A stretch of 64,000 nt of DNA from Borreliella japonica (GCF_900099615.1 NZ_FMTE01000003.1:1-64000), one strand, 5' to 3'. Positions 26,060 to 37,989 are shown, numbered from the stretch's first letter. Notes: generated from the letters alone by a model not told the origin. Numbers and translations: made by a program.

Positions 26060-26908
26060 ATGCATTTTCTTAAGTTTCTTTTTAGTTATTTATTTATACT
26101 TTATTCTAATGTTTCTATAATAAAAGATGATGTTGCCGAGACAAGTGTGCATAGAATAATCGATTGGGATAGGAAGGTTATTTGTTTTGATATTGTTAAG
26201 GAAATTAATGAAAATGAATTTAGGCCAGTAGGTTTAAATACAGCGTCTAAATTAATAGCAACCATTAATGATTTTAAAGATACGCTAATAAGAGAGTCTC
26301 TTTTTAAGATAATTATGGACTCTGAAAACACTTTTAAGGATTATTTTGACCTAAACCCCAGCTTAATACTTAATTTTTCAGGTCCCAATAGTATTTTGAA
26401 AAGATCTTATATAAAATATTCAGAAGATTTAAGAAGTTTAACTGTTAGGTATGAGCTTAGTCTTTTTCCCGATTTTATAAATTTATTTTTTTCGCATGAA
26501 AAACCTTATAAAGCTTTTTATCCATTGGTAAATTCTGATGTTGATAAAACCGATTATACAGGAGTTGTGATTTATGTAGGTGAAGTCTACAATAATGCTT
26601 TTGGTTCTAAAAAATTAGAAGACTCTTTTTTTATCAAAATTTATGATGAAAACATTAGGCCATATTTTGACAAGAGAATGGTTTCTTCAGAAGCTTTGAG
26701 AAAATGGGGAATGCTTGAATATAGTAATGATGTTCTTTATAACAATAAAAATAGGATTGGATACCGTCCTTTAAAATTAGTTGCCAAAAGTATTTATGGT
26801 AAAAACAATACAGATATTATACTCGACGAGTATAATATTAATAAGTTATTTTCAAATAGTAACAACATTAAGCTTTTACAAGACGGAAAACTTGTTGTAA
26901 TAAAGTAA
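26060..26908 (+). CDS. Hypothetical exported protein
   Basis: A 282-residue protein with a hydrophobic N-terminus (LKFLFSYLFILYSNVS) acting as signal or anchor. The soluble body includes an FFSHEKPYKAFYPLVNS segment and a C-terminal region. No family is recognised. It is co-directional with the TPR-like lipoprotein at 13 bases spacing, and an AGGAAGA ribosome site lies just upstream (BB0397). Confidence 0.75.
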   Translation: MHFLKFLFSYLFILYSNVSIIKDDVAETSVHRIIDWDRKVICFDIVKEINENEFRPVGLNTASKLIATINDFKDTLIRESLFKIIMDSENTFKDYFDLNPSLILNFSGPNSILKRSYIKYSEDLRSLTVRYELSLFPDFINLFFSHEKPYKAFYPLVNSDVDKTDYTGVVIYVGEVYNNAFGSKKLEDSFFIKIYDENIRPYFDKRMVSSEALRKWGMLEYSNDVLYNNKNRIGYRPLKLVAKSIYGKNNTDIILDEYNINKLFSNSNNIKLLQDGKLVVIK

Positions 26909-26981
26909 GAAAATTAAACTTGGTACTTGTTTTTTTCCAAGTAATCAACTAAGATAATAAAGAGTTTTATAAGGAATTAAT

Positions 26982-27054
26982 GCCCTTATAGCTCAGTTGG
27001 TAGAGCACCACCATGGTAAGGTGGGGGTCGTCGGTTCAAGTCCGATTGAGGGCT
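26982..27054 (+). tRNA. tRNA-Thr (anticodon GGT)
   Basis: A 73-base cloverleaf. The acceptor stem is gccctta/tgagggc, the anticodon stem ccacc/ggtgg encloses loop atggtaa with anticodon GGT, and the T-loop is ggttcaagtcc. No CCA is encoded. It is at the head of the rpmG-secE-nusG-ribosomal protein run. Confidence 0.97.
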
Positions 27055-27081
27055 TTTATTGGTAGTTAGGAGTTTTGTTGT

Positions 27082-27261
27082 ATGGGTAAAAAGAAGGGAA
27101 AAGGAGCTGTTGAGCTTATATCTTTGATTTGCGAAGAGACCGGAATTAGGAATTATACCACTACTAAGAATAGACGTAATAAGCAAGAGAAGTTAGAATT
27201 GATGAAATATTGTCCAAAATTACGGAAACACACTCTTCATAAGGAAGGAAAAATAAAATAA
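27082..27261 (+). CDS. rpmG: 50S ribosomal protein L33
   Basis: A 59-residue L33 beginning [19 protein letters not shown], with the family [11 protein letters not shown] core and KHTLHKE end. Normal zinc-binding L33 has two CxxC pairs. Here only one Cys of each pair survives (C17 and C44), so classical zinc binding looks lost. It lies between two tRNA genes, the usual tRNA-rpmG-tRNA-secE-nusG arrangement. Confidence 0.96.
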   Translation: MGKKKGKGAVELISLICEETGIRNYTTTKNRRNKQEKLELMKYCPKLRKHTLHKEGKIK

Positions 27262-27269
27262 TAAATAAT

Positions 27270-27342
27270 AGGTCAGTAGTTCCAACGGTAGAACGACAGT
27301 CTCCAAAACTGTATGTTGGGGGTTCGAATCCCTCCTGACCTG
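27270..27342 (+). tRNA. tRNA-Trp (anticodon CCA)
   Basis: A 73-base cloverleaf. The acceptor stem is aggtcag/ctgacct, the anticodon stem acagt/actgt encloses loop ctccaaa with anticodon CCA, and the T-loop is ggttcgaatcc. The gene starts eight bases after the rpmG stop codon. Confidence 0.97.
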
Positions 27343-27368
27343 TTGTTAGAATTAAAGTGAGGCTTTAA

Positions 27369-27539
27369 GTGTTTAGGTTTATCAGAGATAGTATCTTGGA
27401 GCTTAAGAAGGTAACATGGCCTAAGTATAATGAGGTGGTTGAAAATGGAAAACAAGTTTTTTGGTTGGTATTATTTGTTTCAATCTTCTTAGGTATAGTT
27501 GATTATCTCATGTTTCTTGTTGTAACTTATGTATTTTAG
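27369..27539 (+). CDS. secE: Preprotein translocase subunit SecE
   Basis: A 56-residue single-span SecE of the SecYEG channel. The conserved amphipathic motif ELKKVTWPKYNE precedes one membrane helix (about 31-54). The start is GTG 27369, with a GTGAGG purine stretch about 8 bases upstream. Its place between tRNA-Trp and nusG matches the widespread secE-nusG pair. Confidence 0.94.
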   Translation: MFRFIRDSILELKKVTWPKYNEVVENGKQVFWLVLFVSIFLGIVDYLMFLVVTYVF

Positions 27540-27562
27540 TTTGATTTTAAGAAGGGCAAATT

Positions 27563-28117
27563 ATGTCTAGAGCTTGGTATGTAGTTCAAACTTATTCTCA
27601 ATATGAGAAAAAGATAGAGCAAGACATAAGACTTTTAATAAGTGAAGGTGTTTTTGGTAGTGTAGTGTTAGATGTCAAAGCTCCTATTGAAAAAGTGGAA
27701 GAGATAAGAAATGGTAAGAAAAGAATAAGAGAGAGAAAAATTTGGCCAGGTTATATTCTTATTGAGCTAGATCTTCCAGAAGTAGGTTGGAAAGATATTG
27801 TTGCTAATATTATTAAAGTTCAAGGTGTTATTAATTTTGTTGGTGTTAGCAAGGGGCAAAGACCTATTCCTATCAATGATGAAGAAGTAAAAAGTGTTTT
27901 TATGCTTACTGGTGAGATTAAAGCAAATAAATCTATTTTTATGCTTTATGACTTTGAAGAAGGAGAAAGGGTCAGAATTAAAGGCGGACCTTTTGATTCC
28001 TTTGAAGGGCTTATTAGTTCTATTGATTACGAAAGAAAGAAATTAAAAGTTGCAGTTCAAATTTTTGGAAGGTCAACGCCTGTTGAAGTTGATTTTCAGC
28101 ATATAGAAAAGATTTAA
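27563..28117 (+). CDS. nusG: Transcription termination/antitermination factor NusG
   Basis: A 184-residue NusG that binds RNA polymerase and modulates pausing, Rho action and transcription-translation coupling. The N-terminal NGN domain starts SRAWYVVQTYSQYEKK, with WPGYILIELDL in the middle. The C-terminal KOW domain (about 128-184) has GERVRIKGGPFDSFEG. It lies between secE and rplK as in most bacteria. Confidence 0.97.
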   Translation: MSRAWYVVQTYSQYEKKIEQDIRLLISEGVFGSVVLDVKAPIEKVEEIRNGKKRIRERKIWPGYILIELDLPEVGWKDIVANIIKVQGVINFVGVSKGQRPIPINDEEVKSVFMLTGEIKANKSIFMLYDFEEGERVRIKGGPFDSFEGLISSIDYERKKLKVAVQIFGRSTPVEVDFQHIEKI

Positions 28118-28171
28118 AATTTGATACTAATGGGAGCTTTGAAGGCGTTATTACCATAAGGAGATAACAAT

Positions 28172-28603
28172 ATGGCAAAAAAAAAAGCAATTTCTTGGAT
28201 TAAATTGCAGGTTCCAGCTGCTCAAGCAGCTCCAGGAGCTAAAATAGGGCAAGCGCTTGGACCCCATGGAGTTAGTGGGCCCCAGTTTGTAAAGGAATTT
28301 AATGAGAGAACCTCAAAGATGGATCCCGGCATTGTGGTTCCTGTTATCATTACTGTTTATAGCGACAAAAGTTTTTCTTTTATTATAAAGACTCCCCCGG
28401 CTTCAATTTTAATTAAAAAAGCTATTGGGATAGAATCAGGATCTAAAAAATCCAACACAGATAAAGTTGGAACTATATCAAAAGAAAAGTTGATGGAGAT
28501 AGCAAAAATTAAAATGCCTGATTTAAATGCAAAGTCGGAATCAGCAGCATTTAAGATTATTTCAGGAAGTGCGCGTTCGATGGGTGTTGAGGTAGAAAAA
28601 TAA
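28172..28603 (+). CDS. rplK: 50S ribosomal protein L11
   Basis: A 143-residue L11, part of the GTPase-associated centre. It has the conserved [22 protein letters not shown]-terminal stretch near the thiopeptide site and an RNA-binding C-terminal domain ending [12 protein letters not shown]. An AAGGAGA ribosome site precedes the start. It overlaps rplA by one base (TAATG). Confidence 0.98.
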   Translation: MAKKKAISWIKLQVPAAQAAPGAKIGQALGPHGVSGPQFVKEFNERTSKMDPGIVVPVIITVYSDKSFSFIIKTPPASILIKKAIGIESGSKKSNTDKVGTISKEKLMEIAKIKMPDLNAKSESAAFKIISGSARSMGVEVEK

Positions 28604-29283
28604 TGTCAAAAAAGGGTAAAAAATATATTGCGGCTTTTTCCAAAGTAGATAAGAGTAAGTTTTATAGCATTGAAGATGCAATTTTATTGTTAAAGGAAGT
28701 TAAATTTGTTAAATTCGATGAAACCATAGATATATCTGTTAACCTTAATTTAAAAAAGAATCATACTGTTAGAGACACTATAGTTTTGCCAAATCAGTTT
28801 ATGAAGCCAAAAAGAATACTTGTTTTTGCAAAAGGTGATCGAGCAGATGAGGCTAGGGCTTTTGGTGCAACTTATGTTGGAGATGATGATCTTATAAATA
28901 AGATTAAAGGTGGTTGGGATGAATTTGATATTGTTGTTGCAACTCCTGATATGATGAAGGATGTTGGAAGACTCGGCCCTATTTTAGGGAAAAGAGGTTT
29001 AATGCCCAATCCAAAAACTCAAACAGTTACAAATAATCTTAAGGATGCAATCAGCAGCCTTAAAAAAGGTCGAACAGAATTTAGAGCAAATAAAAATGGT
29101 GTAATAAGCTTTTCTCTTGGTAAGTCTTCTATGGACAATGAAAAGATAAAAGAAAATTATGAGGAATTTATCAAGGAAGTTATTAAAAGAAGACCGAGCG
29201 ACTTGAAGGGAGTTTTTATAGATAGTATTTATATTTCAAGTACTATGGGGCCTTCTATAAAAGTTGATTTTGTTTGGAGGTGA
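28603..29283 (+). CDS. rplA: 50S ribosomal protein L1
   Basis: A 226-residue L1, a component of the mobile L1 stalk and in many bacteria a translational repressor of its own operon. The signature region [15 protein letters not shown] is present. The start ATG shares its A with the rplK stop codon, so the two are translationally coupled. Confidence 0.98.
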   Translation: MSKKGKKYIAAFSKVDKSKFYSIEDAILLLKEVKFVKFDETIDISVNLNLKKNHTVRDTIVLPNQFMKPKRILVFAKGDRADEARAFGATYVGDDDLINKIKGGWDEFDIVVATPDMMKDVGRLGPILGKRGLMPNPKTQTVTNNLKDAISSLKKGRTEFRANKNGVISFSLGKSSMDNEKIKENYEEFIKEVIKRRPSDLKGVFIDSIYISSTMGPSIKVDFVWR

Positions 29284-29287
29284 CAGT

Positions 29288-29776
29288 ATGAGTGCAAAGG
29301 TAAATTCTAAAAAGTTGGAAATGTTCGATTTATTAAAAAAATTTATAGATAGTAAGCAAAATCTTTTTTTCTTAGATTATAGAGGCTTGAGTGTATCTCA
29401 GTTGACAGATCTTCGCAATAAAATAGAAAGCGAACATGGAGCCTTAAAAGTTGTTAAAAACAATATAATGAAGATGGTTTTAAAAGAAAAGAATATTAAT
29501 GTTGTTGATTCTTGTTTGGTTGGGCCTACAGTTGTTGTTGCTGCGCTGGAGGAGGCTAATGTAATAGCAAAGATTTTTTACGATTTTGTAAAAAATAGTA
29601 CCTTAAAAGTAAAGGGTGGTTTTGTTTTAGGAGAGTTTTATAATGAGGCTAAAGTTCAAGCTTATAGCAAGCTTCCTACCAAAAAAGAGTCTATTTCTTT
29701 GTTTGCTAGCGTGTTAAAAGCGCCAGTTTCTAAGCTTGCAAGAACATTAAAAGCTTTGGCTGATGTTAAAAATTAA
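29288..29776 (+). CDS. rplJ: 50S ribosomal protein L10
   Basis: A 162-residue L10, the anchor for L7/L12 dimers in the stalk. I chose ATG 29288 (MSAKVNSKK) because a strong GGAGGTGA ribosome site at 29277-29284 sits just before it. A more upstream in-frame ATG at 29264 lies inside rplA and lacks such a site. The conserved [15 protein letters not shown] region is near the N-terminus. Confidence 0.96.
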   Translation: MSAKVNSKKLEMFDLLKKFIDSKQNLFFLDYRGLSVSQLTDLRNKIESEHGALKVVKNNIMKMVLKEKNINVVDSCLVGPTVVVAALEEANVIAKIFYDFVKNSTLKVKGGFVLGEFYNEAKVQAYSKLPTKKESISLFASVLKAPVSKLARTLKALADVKN

Positions 29777-29845
29777 CATGGCAGTGTTAGTCTTAATTTT
29801 TGAGTGCATGCTATCACTGTAAAATGAAATATATAAGGAGTTAAT

Positions 29846-30223
29846 ATGGCACTAAATAAAGAAGATATTTTAGCTTGGCTTGAGGGTGCAAAAACTATGG
29901 AAGTTGTTGACCTTGTAACAGCTATTGAAGAAAAGTTTGGAGTAACTGCTGCTGCTGTTGCTGCTGTTGGAGGGGGTGCTGCTTCAACAGGCTCAGCCGA
30001 TTCTGAAGAACAAACCGAATTTGATGTAATTCTTATGTCTTTTGGTGATAGCAAGATAAATGTTATAAAAGAGGTTAGAGCTATTACAGGACTTGGTCTT
30101 GGAGAAGCTAAGGCTTTAGTTGAATCTGCTCCCAAAGCTATTAAAGAAGGTCTTTCTAAGTCAGATGCTGAGGAATTGAAAAAGAAACTTGAGGCAGTTG
30201 GCGCAAAAGTTGAAGTTAAATAA
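29846..30223 (+). CDS. rplL: 50S ribosomal protein L7/L12
   Basis: A 125-residue stalk protein that recruits translational GTPases. It has an N-terminal dimerisation domain, an Ala/Gly-rich hinge (about 40-55), and a C-terminal domain with [20 protein letters not shown]. An AAGGAG ribosome site precedes ATG 29846. A hairpin and the rpoB gene follow. Confidence 0.98.
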   Translation: MALNKEDILAWLEGAKTMEVVDLVTAIEEKFGVTAAAVAAVGGGAASTGSADSEEQTEFDVILMSFGDSKINVIKEVRAITGLGLGEAKALVESAPKAIKEGLSKSDAEELKKKLEAVGAKVEVK

Positions 30224-30252
30224 AAAATTAAAAATATATCAAAGTTGTTATT

Positions 30253-30275
30253 CCGCATGTCGTTATGATATGCGG
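30253..30275 (+). terminator. Hairpin between rplL and rpoB (attenuator or RNA-processing site)
   Basis: ccgcat (30253-30258) pairs with atgcgg (30270-30275), extendable by two pairs to an 8-bp stem. Hairpins at the rplL-rpoB junction are known partial terminators or RNase III sites in other bacteria. Here there is no strong T-run, so partial attenuation or processing is more likely than full termination. Confidence 0.55.
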
Positions 30276-30305
30276 CTTGTTATGTCTTAAAAAAGGAGTC
30301 TTTTA

Positions 30306-33300
30306 ATGGTAAAAAGAGTTCATCTGGGACAAGGAAGAGCTGATGAGATTTTAGACTTACCTAACCTGATAGAAATACAATTAAATTCTTATGAAAAATT
30401 TTTACAACTTGATAAATTAAAAAATAAAAAACCTTTACTCAATGAAGGCCTTGAGTCTGTTTTTAGAAATATATTTCCCATCAAAAGTGGCAATGGTGAT
30501 GTCGCTCTTGAGTATGAAAGATACTATATAGAAAATGATGCTCTTGATTTTACAGAAAAAGAATGTAAAAGAAAAGGTCAAAGTTATGAAGCTGTTTTAA
30601 AAGTAAGGCTAAATTTGCAATTTTTGACTACTGGGGAAATAAGGCAAAAAGACGTGTATATGGGAACTATTCCTTTAATGACAGAAAGGGGCACTTTTAT
30701 TATCAATGGGGCTGAGAGGGTTGTTGTTTCTCAGATTCATAGATCTCCAGGAGTTGTTTTTTATAAAGAAAAAGATTTGTATTCCGCTAGAATAATTCCT
30801 TATCGCGGTTCTTGGTTAGAATTTGAGATTGATTCTAAAAAAGATTATCTTTATGTAAAAATAGATAGAAAAAAAAGAATACTCATAACTCTTTTTTTAA
30901 GAGCTTTAGGGTTTGATACGAGAGAAAAAATAATAGAAACTTTTTATAACATTAAAAAAATTAAAGTCGAGGACGGCACAAAAAGAGATCTTCCAGGTCA
31001 ATATTTAGCCAAGAGTATTAGCATAAAAGAGAATATGTATTATCGAGCAGGAGATAAAATTACTCTGCAAGATGTTGAAGATTTTTTACAAAATGGAGTA
31101 AATGAAATAGAACTTGTTGATTTTGATGGTTATGATTCTATTTCTGGAAAGTACTTTGTGAGTTCAAATGTTATTTTAAATTGTCTTGAGAAAGAGGATG
31201 CTTTTTTTGCCTTAAAGGATGGTTCTAAAGAGCTCCCAAAAGAATCGGTTATGCTTGCTGTTTATGGTGCTCTTTTTCCCGGTGAGCCAATATCGATTGA
31301 TAATGCTGAGAATGATTTAAAAACCATATTCTTTTCTGAAAGAAGATATGATCTTGGACGTGTGGGGCGTTACAAACTTTCTAAAAAATTTGGATTTGAC
31401 GATTTAAGTACATCGGTTTTAACTATGAATGACATTGTTAATACTATATCTCATCTTTTGAGAATATATGAAGGCCATGATGTTCTTGATGATATTGATC
31501 ATTTAGGAAATAGAAGGGTTCGTTCTGTTGGAGAGCTTCTTACCAATATATATAAAGGGGCTATGTCAAGAGTTGAAAAAATTGCTAAAGATAGAATGTC
31601 TAACAAGGAAGTTTTTAATCTAAAGCCCCAAGAATTAATAAGTGTTAAACCTATTGTATCTGCTGTTAAAGAATTTTTTGCAACCAGTCAGCTCTCACAG
31701 TTCATGGATCAGGTTAATCCTTTGGCCGAACTTACCCATAAAAGGCGTCTTAATGCTCTTGGGCCGGGGGGGCTTTCAAGAGATAGAGCAGGATTTGAAG
31801 TAAGAGATGTACATTATACTCATTATGGCAGAATGTGTCCTATTGAAACTCCCGAAGGACCAAATATTGGGCTTATTGTTTCTTTGGCTACTTATTCTAG
31901 AGTTAATGATTATGGTTTTTTAGAAACTCCTTATAGGAAGGTTGTTAATGGAAAGGTGACTGACGAATTAGAATATTTATCTGCTATTGACGAAGAGAAA
32001 AAATGTATTGCTCAAGCTAATGCTGCTTTTAATTCTAATGGAAAATATCTTGAAGATTTAGTTTCTGTTAGAATTTCTGGTGATTATACTACAACAAATC
32101 CTAAAAATATAGACTATATGGATGTCTCTCCTAGGCAGTTAATTTCAGTATCTTCGGCATTAATTCCTTTTCTTGAGCACAATGATGCAAATCGAGCTCT
32201 TATGGGTTCTAATATGCAAAGACAAGCGGTACCTCTGCTTTTTCCTAAACCTCCGATTGTTGGTACGGGCATGGAAAGTGTTGTTGCAAAGGATTCAGGA
32301 GTAGTAGTTAAGGCTAAAAGAAGTGGAGAAGTCATTCTTGCAACAAGTAATAAAGTAGTTGTTAAGCCTTTTGAATCAGAGAATGCTAAAGATTTAGATG
32401 AGTATCATATTGTTAAGTACGAAAGAACAAATCAAGATACTTGTTTTAATCAATCTGTTTTGGTTAAAGAGGGTCAAAAGGTTGAAAGGGGTGAGATAAT
32501 AGCTGATGGCCCTGCTACTAGATATGGAGAGCTTGCTCTTGGTAATAATTTATTGTTAGGGGTTATTCCTTGGAATGGATTTAATTATGAGGATGCCATA
32601 TTGATTTCTGACCGAATCGTAAAAGAAGATCTTTATACATCTATTCATATTAAAGAATTCAGCATAGAGGTAAGAGAGACTAAGCTTGGTCCTGAGAAGG
32701 TTACAGGAGATATACCAAATGTTAGCGAAAAGATACTAAACAAATTGGATGAAAATGGGATTATACGGATAGGGACTTATGTAAAGCCTGGGGATATTTT
32801 GGTTGGTAAAGTTACTCCAAAGTCAGAAGGAGACATTACTCCTGAATTTAGACTTTTAACTTCCATTTTTGGAGAAAAAGCAAAAGATGTTAAAAATAAT
32901 TCGTTAAAAGTTCCCCATGGTACTGAGGGCACAGTTATTGATGTTCAAAGGATTACTAAAGAGGATGTTGGCAATCTTTCTCCTGGGGTTGAGGAGATAC
33001 TTAAAGTTTATGTTGCTAAAAAAAGGAAGCTTAAAGAGGGTGATAAAATGGCTGGACGACATGGCAATAAGGGTGTTGTTGCAAAAATTCTTCCCGTTGA
33101 AGATATGCCTTATCTTGCAGATGGGACTCCCCTTGACATATGCTTAAATCCTTTAGGAGTTCCATCTAGAATGAATATCGGACAGTTAATGGAATCGCAA
33201 TTAGGTCTTGCTGGTAAATATTTAGGTGAATCTTACAATGTTCCTGTTTTTGAATCTGCTACAAATGAACAGATTCAAGAAAAATTAAAAAAAGCTGGAT

Positions 33301-33773
33301 TTAATCCAACTTCTAAAGAAGTTTTATATGATGGTTATACGGGAGAGCCGTTTGAAAATGAAGTAATGGTTGGAGTGATTTACATGCTTAAACTTCACCA
33401 TCTTGTCGATGATAAAATGCATGCAAGATCAACAGGGCCATATTCTCTTGTTTCCCAACAACCTCTTGGAGGAAAAGCTCAATTTGGTGGGCAAAGACTT
33501 GGAGAAATGGAGGTTTGGGCTCTTGAGGCTTATGGTGCAGCTCACACTCTTCAAGAACTTTTAACAGTTAAATCTGATGATATGTCGGGTAGAGTCAAGA
33601 TATATGAGAATATAGTAAAAGGTGTTCCTACTAATGTATCAGGGATCCCCGAGTCCTTTAATGTGCTAATGCAAGAGCTTAGAGGGCTTGGACTTGATTT
33701 GTCAATTTATGATGATAATGGCAATCAAGTTCCTTTGACAGAGAAAGAAGAAGAATTGATTAATAAAAGCTAA
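30306..33773 (+). CDS. rpoB: RNA polymerase beta subunit
   Basis: A 1155-residue beta subunit. The rifampicin-pocket region [20 protein letters not shown] is well conserved, but the residue matching E. coli Ser531 is Asn (N483, in [10 protein letters not shown]) and the residue matching E. coli N518 is Val. The 531 change is known as a cause of natural rifamycin resistance in Borrelia. Downstream are the conserved [27 protein letters not shown] and C-terminal PFGGQRLGE-like ([20 protein letters not shown]) regions. It is 15 bases upstream of rpoC. Confidence 0.99.
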   Translation: MVKRVHLGQGRADEILDLPNLIEIQLNSYEKFLQLDKLKNKKPLLNEGLESVFRNIFPIKSGNGDVALEYERYYIENDALDFTEKECKRKGQSYEAVLKVRLNLQFLTTGEIRQKDVYMGTIPLMTERGTFIINGAERVVVSQIHRSPGVVFYKEKDLYSARIIPYRGSWLEFEIDSKKDYLYVKIDRKKRILITLFLRALGFDTREKIIETFYNIKKIKVEDGTKRDLPGQYLAKSISIKENMYYRAGDKITLQDVEDFLQNGVNEIELVDFDGYDSISGKYFVSSNVILNCLEKEDAFFALKDGSKELPKESVMLAVYGALFPGEPISIDNAENDLKTIFFSERRYDLGRVGRYKLSKKFGFDDLSTSVLTMNDIVNTISHLLRIYEGHDVLDDIDHLGNRRVRSVGELLTNIYKGAMSRVEKIAKDRMSNKEVFNLKPQELISVKPIVSAVKEFFATSQLSQFMDQVNPLAELTHKRRLNALGPGGLSRDRAGFEVRDVHYTHYGRMCPIETPEGPNIGLIVSLATYSRVNDYGFLETPYRKVVNGKVTDELEYLSAIDEEKKCIAQANAAFNSNGKYLEDLVSVRISGDYTTTNPKNIDYMDVSPRQLISVSSALIPFLEHNDANRALMGSNMQRQAVPLLFPKPPIVGTGMESVVAKDSGVVVKAKRSGEVILATSNKVVVKPFESENAKDLDEYHIVKYERTNQDTCFNQSVLVKEGQKVERGEIIADGPATRYGELALGNNLLLGVIPWNGFNYEDAILISDRIVKEDLYTSIHIKEFSIEVRETKLGPEKVTGDIPNVSEKILNKLDENGIIRIGTYVKPGDILVGKVTPKSEGDITPEFRLLTSIFGEKAKDVKNNSLKVPHGTEGTVIDVQRITKEDVGNLSPGVEEILKVYVAKKRKLKEGDKMAGRHGNKGVVAKILPVEDMPYLADGTPLDICLNPLGVPSRMNIGQLMESQLGLAGKYLGESYNVPVFESATNEQIQEKLKKAGFNPTSKEVLYDGYTGEPFENEVMVGVIYMLKLHHLVDDKMHARSTGPYSLVSQQPLGGKAQFGGQRLGEMEVWALEAYGAAHTLQELLTVKSDDMSGRVKIYENIVKGVPTNVSGIPESFNVLMQELRGLGLDLSIYDDNGNQVPLTEKEEELINKS

Positions 33774-33788
33774 GTTTTTGGAGTTTTT

Positions 33789-36700
33789 ATGAAAGAGATA
33801 AAAGATTTTGAAAGAATAAAAATTAAAATAGCATCTCCTGATCAAATTAGAAATTGGTCTTACGGAGAGGTGAAAAAGTCTGAGACTATTAATTATAGAA
33901 CTTTAAGGCCCGAGAAGGATGGACTTTTTTGTGAAAGGATTTTTGGTACTACAAAGGAATGGGAATGTTATTGTGGTAAATTCAAATCAGTTAGATATAA
34001 AGGTATTATTTGTGATCGTTGTAATGTAGAGGTTACCCACTTTAAGGTGAGGCGTGAAAGAATGGGGCATATTGAGCTAGCAGCCCCAGTTGCTCATATT
34101 TGGTATTACAAATATATACCCTCTAGGATTGGTCTTTTGCTTGACATTACGGCATCTAGCTTGAATTCTATTCTTTATTATGAAAAATATGTAGTAATTG
34201 AACCTGGCGATACTGATCTTAAAAAAATGCAGCTTTTAAGTGAAGATGAGTACATAGAGGCCAGAGAGCGATATGGTATGTCTTTTAATGCTTCGATGGG
34301 AGCTGAAGCGATTAAAACTCTTCTTGAAAATCTTGATCTTGATGAGCTTTCATCTAAGCTAAGGATTCAAATGATAGATAAAGATGATAAAACCGATAAG
34401 AAGCTCTTAAGGCGTCTTGAGATTATTGAGAATTTTAAAATTTCTGGGAATAAGCCGGAATGGATGATTATGGAGGTACTTCCTGTTATTCCCCCAGAGA
34501 TTAGGCCAATGGTTCAGCTTGATGGAGGACGATTTGCGACATCTGATCTTAATGATCTTTATAGAAGAGTTATAAATAGGAATAATCGTTTAAGGAAGTT
34601 GCTTCTTCTTAATGCACCAGAGATTATTGTGAGAAATGAAAAAAGAATGCTTCAGGAATCAGTAGACTCTCTTTTTGACAATTCTCATAAAAGAAAGGTT
34701 GTAAAAGGATCATCTAGTAGGCCTCTTAAGTCGCTTTCCGATGCTTTAAAAGGTAAGCAGGGAAGGTTTAGACAAAATCTTCTTGGTAAAAGAGTGGATT
34801 ATTCTGGTCGTTCTGTGATTGTTGTTGGCCCCGAGCTAAAGTTACATCAATGCGGATTGCCTGCAAAAATGGCTCTTGAACTGTTTAAGCCTTTTGTGAT
34901 AAGAAGGTTAATTGAGAGTGAAGCTGTTTTTAATATCAAAAGAGCAAAAAATTTAATCGAACAAGAAGTTGACGAGGTATGGCAAATTTTAGATCTTGTT
35001 ATCAAGGAGCATCCTATTCTTTTAAATAGGGCTCCTACTCTTCATAGACTTGGAATTCAAGCTTTTGAGCCTGTTTTGGTTGAGGGTAAGGCAATAAAAT
35101 TACACCCTCTTGTTTGTCATGCATATAATGCCGATTTTGATGGTGATCAAATGGCAGTACATGTTCCTCTAACTCCATCAGCACAAGCTGAAAGCTGGGC
35201 CTTAATGCTTTCAACAAATAATCTTTTAAATCCTGCCAATGGGCATCCTATTGTTTTTCCATCTCAAGATATTGTTTTGGGTTTATATTATTTAACAATG
35301 GAAAAAAAGAATGTTATTGGAGAAGGTAAAAAGTTTTTAAACTTTAGCAATGTTATTCTTGCTATAAATAATAGGAGTTTAGATTACAATGCTTCTATTT
35401 ATGTAAAAATTAATGGCGAATACAAAAAGACAACAGCTGGTAGAGTTATATTTAATGAGGCTTTGCCCGATGGAATTGAATTTGTAAATAAAACCCTTAG
35501 CGATTTGGAACTACAAATTTTAATATCAAAAGTTTATGTAGTTCATGGTTCTTCTACTGTAATTGAAATGCTTGACATTATCAAGGAGCTTGGATTTAGG
35601 TATGCTACTAAGTTTGGGTGCACAATTAGTATGAGTGATATTATTGTTCCTGATGAAAAGAAAACTTATATAGACAGGGCCAATAAAGAGATTGCTAAAA
35701 TTCAAAATGATTATGCCAAAGGTGTTATTACTGGTGAAGAGCGTTATAATAATGTAGTTTCTGTTTGGTTGAAGACAAACGAAGAACTTACTAACAAGAT
35801 GATGGAAATTTTAAAGAAAGACAAAGATGGATTTAATGTTATATATATGATGGCAGATTCTGGTGCTAGGGGAAGTAGAAATCAAATAAGGCAACTTGCT
35901 GGTATGAGAGGATTGATGGCAAAAACCTCTGGTGATATTATCGAGCTTCCAATTATTTCTAACTTTAAAGAAGGTCTTTCTGTGATAGAGTTTTTTATAT
36001 CTACAAATGGAGCAAGAAAGGGTTTAGCAGATACTGCTCTTAAGACAGCTGATGCTGGATATTTAACTCGGAGATTAGTAGACATTGCTCAAGATGTTGT
36101 TGTTAGAATAGAAGATTGTGGAACTATAAACGGAATAAAAGTTGAAACTGTAAAAAATGGTGAAGAAATATTAGAATCTTTGAAAGAAAAAGCCGTTGGG
36201 AGTTATTCTATTGAAAGAATAAAAAATCCAATTACTGGTGAGATCGTTTTGGATGCAAATGAAGAAATCTCAGAAGCTAAGATAGAATTGTTAGAGAAAA
36301 TTGGTATTGAAAAACTTGTGATTAGATCTGTTTTAACATGTGAAGCTGAACATGGTGTTTGTCAAAAATGTTATGGTAGAGATTTCTCAAAGAACAAGCC
36401 TGTTAACATCGGCGAGGCTGTGGGAATAATTGCTGCTCAGTCAATAGGTCAACCAGGTACCCAATTGACCATGAGGACTTTTCATATTGGCGGGGTTGCT
36501 CAGGCTGGTAGTGAGGATGATAAAATATCTTTAAAGAATGCTTTTATACTTAATGGTATAGAAGGTTTTAGTGTTAAGGTTGATAATGGAATTCTTTTCA
36601 CAAGAAAGGGAACTTTAAAAATAATCAATGTTTTTTATGAGGAAAAAATTAAGAACATAGAAGAGATTAAAGTTTTAGATTCTCAAAGAGTAATCAAAGG

Positions 36701-37922
36701 AATTTCTTTGTTTGTCAATAAAAAGGGTGTAGAGATTTTCTCTTCTTATATTGGTTATGTTAAATTAAGAGGTGATAAATTTTTCATAGTATCAGAAGAA
36801 CAAGAAGTTTCCTTGAAAGCTGGTACAAAGCTTGAAATAGGGGTTGGTGATTATGTTGAATCGGGTAAAGTTATAGGTACATTTGATCCATTTGCAGAGC
36901 CTATTATTGCAGAGGTTAAGGGTAAAATTAAATTTAAAGATATTATTTTAGGAACTACCCTTAAAGAGGAAATAAATACCGAAACAGGTAATGTTGAGAA
37001 AAGAATTACGGATAATGTTTTTGAATCTCTTGATCCTAGAATTTTTATTATTGATAGTAGTGGTATGGAAGTTGCATCTTATGTGTTACCAGGTGATGCT
37101 TATCTTCAAGTTGAAGATGGTCAGAATATAAATATAGGAGATGTTATTGCGAAACTTTCCAAGGGGTCTGAAAAAACTCAAGATATTACGGGGGGATTGC
37201 CCCGAGTTAATGATCTTTTTGAAACAAGAATTCCTAAAAATTTAACTGAAATGGCTAAAGTAAGTGGAATTGTGCAATTTAAATCAATTCAAAAAGGTAA
37301 AAGACTTATTAATATTTTAGATGAGTATGGGGTTGAGCATAAGCATTATATTCCAGCTGGCAAGCATCTTTTGGTTAGAGATGGAGATGTTGTTAAAGCG
37401 GGAGATATGCTTTGTGATGGTAGAATTAATCCTCATGATGTGCTTGAAATTTTAGGAGGGATTAGCTTGCAAGAATTTCTGTTAGCAGAAATTCAGGACG
37501 TTTACCGAAAACAAGGTGTTAGTATTAATGACAAACATATAGGTGTGATAATTAAGCAAATGATGAAAAAAGTTAAGATTGTGGCAGTTGGTGATACTAA
37601 TTTTGTTTATGGGCAAAAGATAGATAAGCATACTTTTTATGAACAAAATAGAAAAGTAATTGAACAAGGTGGTGAGCCAGCAATAGCAAGTCCCATTCTT
37701 ATAGGAGTAACTAAGACGTCTCTTAATATAGATTCTTTTATTTCTGCAGCTTCTTTTCAAGAAACAACAAAAGTATTAACTGATGCTTCTATTGCTGGGA
37801 AAATAGATGATCTTAGGGGATTGAAAGAAAATGTTGTAATTGGGCATTTAATCCCTACTGGAACTGGTATGGGACTTTATAAAAAAATTAAAGTTAGTGA
37901 AAATATCGATTCTAAAGTTTAA
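33789..37922 (+). CDS. rpoC: RNA polymerase beta' subunit
   Basis: A 1377-residue beta' subunit. The catalytic magnesium motif NADFDGD is at 447-453. The N-terminal zinc ribbon has Cys pairs in CYCGKF and CDRC (about 58-79), and the second zinc site is near [13 protein letters not shown]. The bridge-helix/trigger-loop region includes [16 protein letters not shown] and [15 protein letters not shown]. Co-transcribed with rpoB; rpsL follows 67 bases later. Confidence 0.99.
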   Translation: MKEIKDFERIKIKIASPDQIRNWSYGEVKKSETINYRTLRPEKDGLFCERIFGTTKEWECYCGKFKSVRYKGIICDRCNVEVTHFKVRRERMGHIELAAPVAHIWYYKYIPSRIGLLLDITASSLNSILYYEKYVVIEPGDTDLKKMQLLSEDEYIEARERYGMSFNASMGAEAIKTLLENLDLDELSSKLRIQMIDKDDKTDKKLLRRLEIIENFKISGNKPEWMIMEVLPVIPPEIRPMVQLDGGRFATSDLNDLYRRVINRNNRLRKLLLLNAPEIIVRNEKRMLQESVDSLFDNSHKRKVVKGSSSRPLKSLSDALKGKQGRFRQNLLGKRVDYSGRSVIVVGPELKLHQCGLPAKMALELFKPFVIRRLIESEAVFNIKRAKNLIEQEVDEVWQILDLVIKEHPILLNRAPTLHRLGIQAFEPVLVEGKAIKLHPLVCHAYNADFDGDQMAVHVPLTPSAQAESWALMLSTNNLLNPANGHPIVFPSQDIVLGLYYLTMEKKNVIGEGKKFLNFSNVILAINNRSLDYNASIYVKINGEYKKTTAGRVIFNEALPDGIEFVNKTLSDLELQILISKVYVVHGSSTVIEMLDIIKELGFRYATKFGCTISMSDIIVPDEKKTYIDRANKEIAKIQNDYAKGVITGEERYNNVVSVWLKTNEELTNKMMEILKKDKDGFNVIYMMADSGARGSRNQIRQLAGMRGLMAKTSGDIIELPIISNFKEGLSVIEFFISTNGARKGLADTALKTADAGYLTRRLVDIAQDVVVRIEDCGTINGIKVETVKNGEEILESLKEKAVGSYSIERIKNPITGEIVLDANEEISEAKIELLEKIGIEKLVIRSVLTCEAEHGVCQKCYGRDFSKNKPVNIGEAVGIIAAQSIGQPGTQLTMRTFHIGGVAQAGSEDDKISLKNAFILNGIEGFSVKVDNGILFTRKGTLKIINVFYEEKIKNIEEIKVLDSQRVIKGISLFVNKKGVEIFSSYIGYVKLRGDKFFIVSEEQEVSLKAGTKLEIGVGDYVESGKVIGTFDPFAEPIIAEVKGKIKFKDIILGTTLKEEINTETGNVEKRITDNVFESLDPRIFIIDSSGMEVASYVLPGDAYLQVEDGQNINIGDVIAKLSKGSEKTQDITGGLPRVNDLFETRIPKNLTEMAKVSGIVQFKSIQKGKRLINILDEYGVEHKHYIPAGKHLLVRDGDVVKAGDMLCDGRINPHDVLEILGGISLQEFLLAEIQDVYRKQGVSINDKHIGVIIKQMMKKVKIVAVGDTNFVYGQKIDKHTFYEQNRKVIEQGGEPAIASPILIGVTKTSLNIDSFISAASFQETTKVLTDASIAGKIDDLRGLKENVVIGHLIPTGTGMGLYKKIKVSENIDSKV

Positions 37923-37989
37923 CTTGAAAATAAGTGATATATTTGCTACTATTTTACTAATGATTCCAAAAAAAGGAGAGCGTTGATAA

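Noticed and set aside
26918-26942. Hairpin acttgg/ccaagt before tRNA-Thr as a terminator
   Set aside because: Only six pairs, a 13-base loop and no T-run after the stem, so not supported as a terminator.
26986-27186. Minus-strand frame over tRNA-Thr and rpmG
   Set aside because: Covers a clear tRNA and a ribosomal protein gene on the other strand. Its SDLNRRPPPYHGGA-like end is the reverse reading of a tRNA, a common false protein.
27273-27455. Minus-strand frame over tRNA-Trp and secE
   Set aside because: Reverse reading of a tRNA (SGGIRTPN pattern) and secE; not a gene.
29264-29287. Longer N-terminus for rplJ
   Set aside because: The strong GGAGGTGA site directly serves ATG 29288, and L10 homologues start there.
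29773-30258. 161-residue minus-strand frame over rplL
   Set aside because: Shadow of rplL; Ser/Ala-rich composition mirrors the Ala-rich hinge on the opposite strand.
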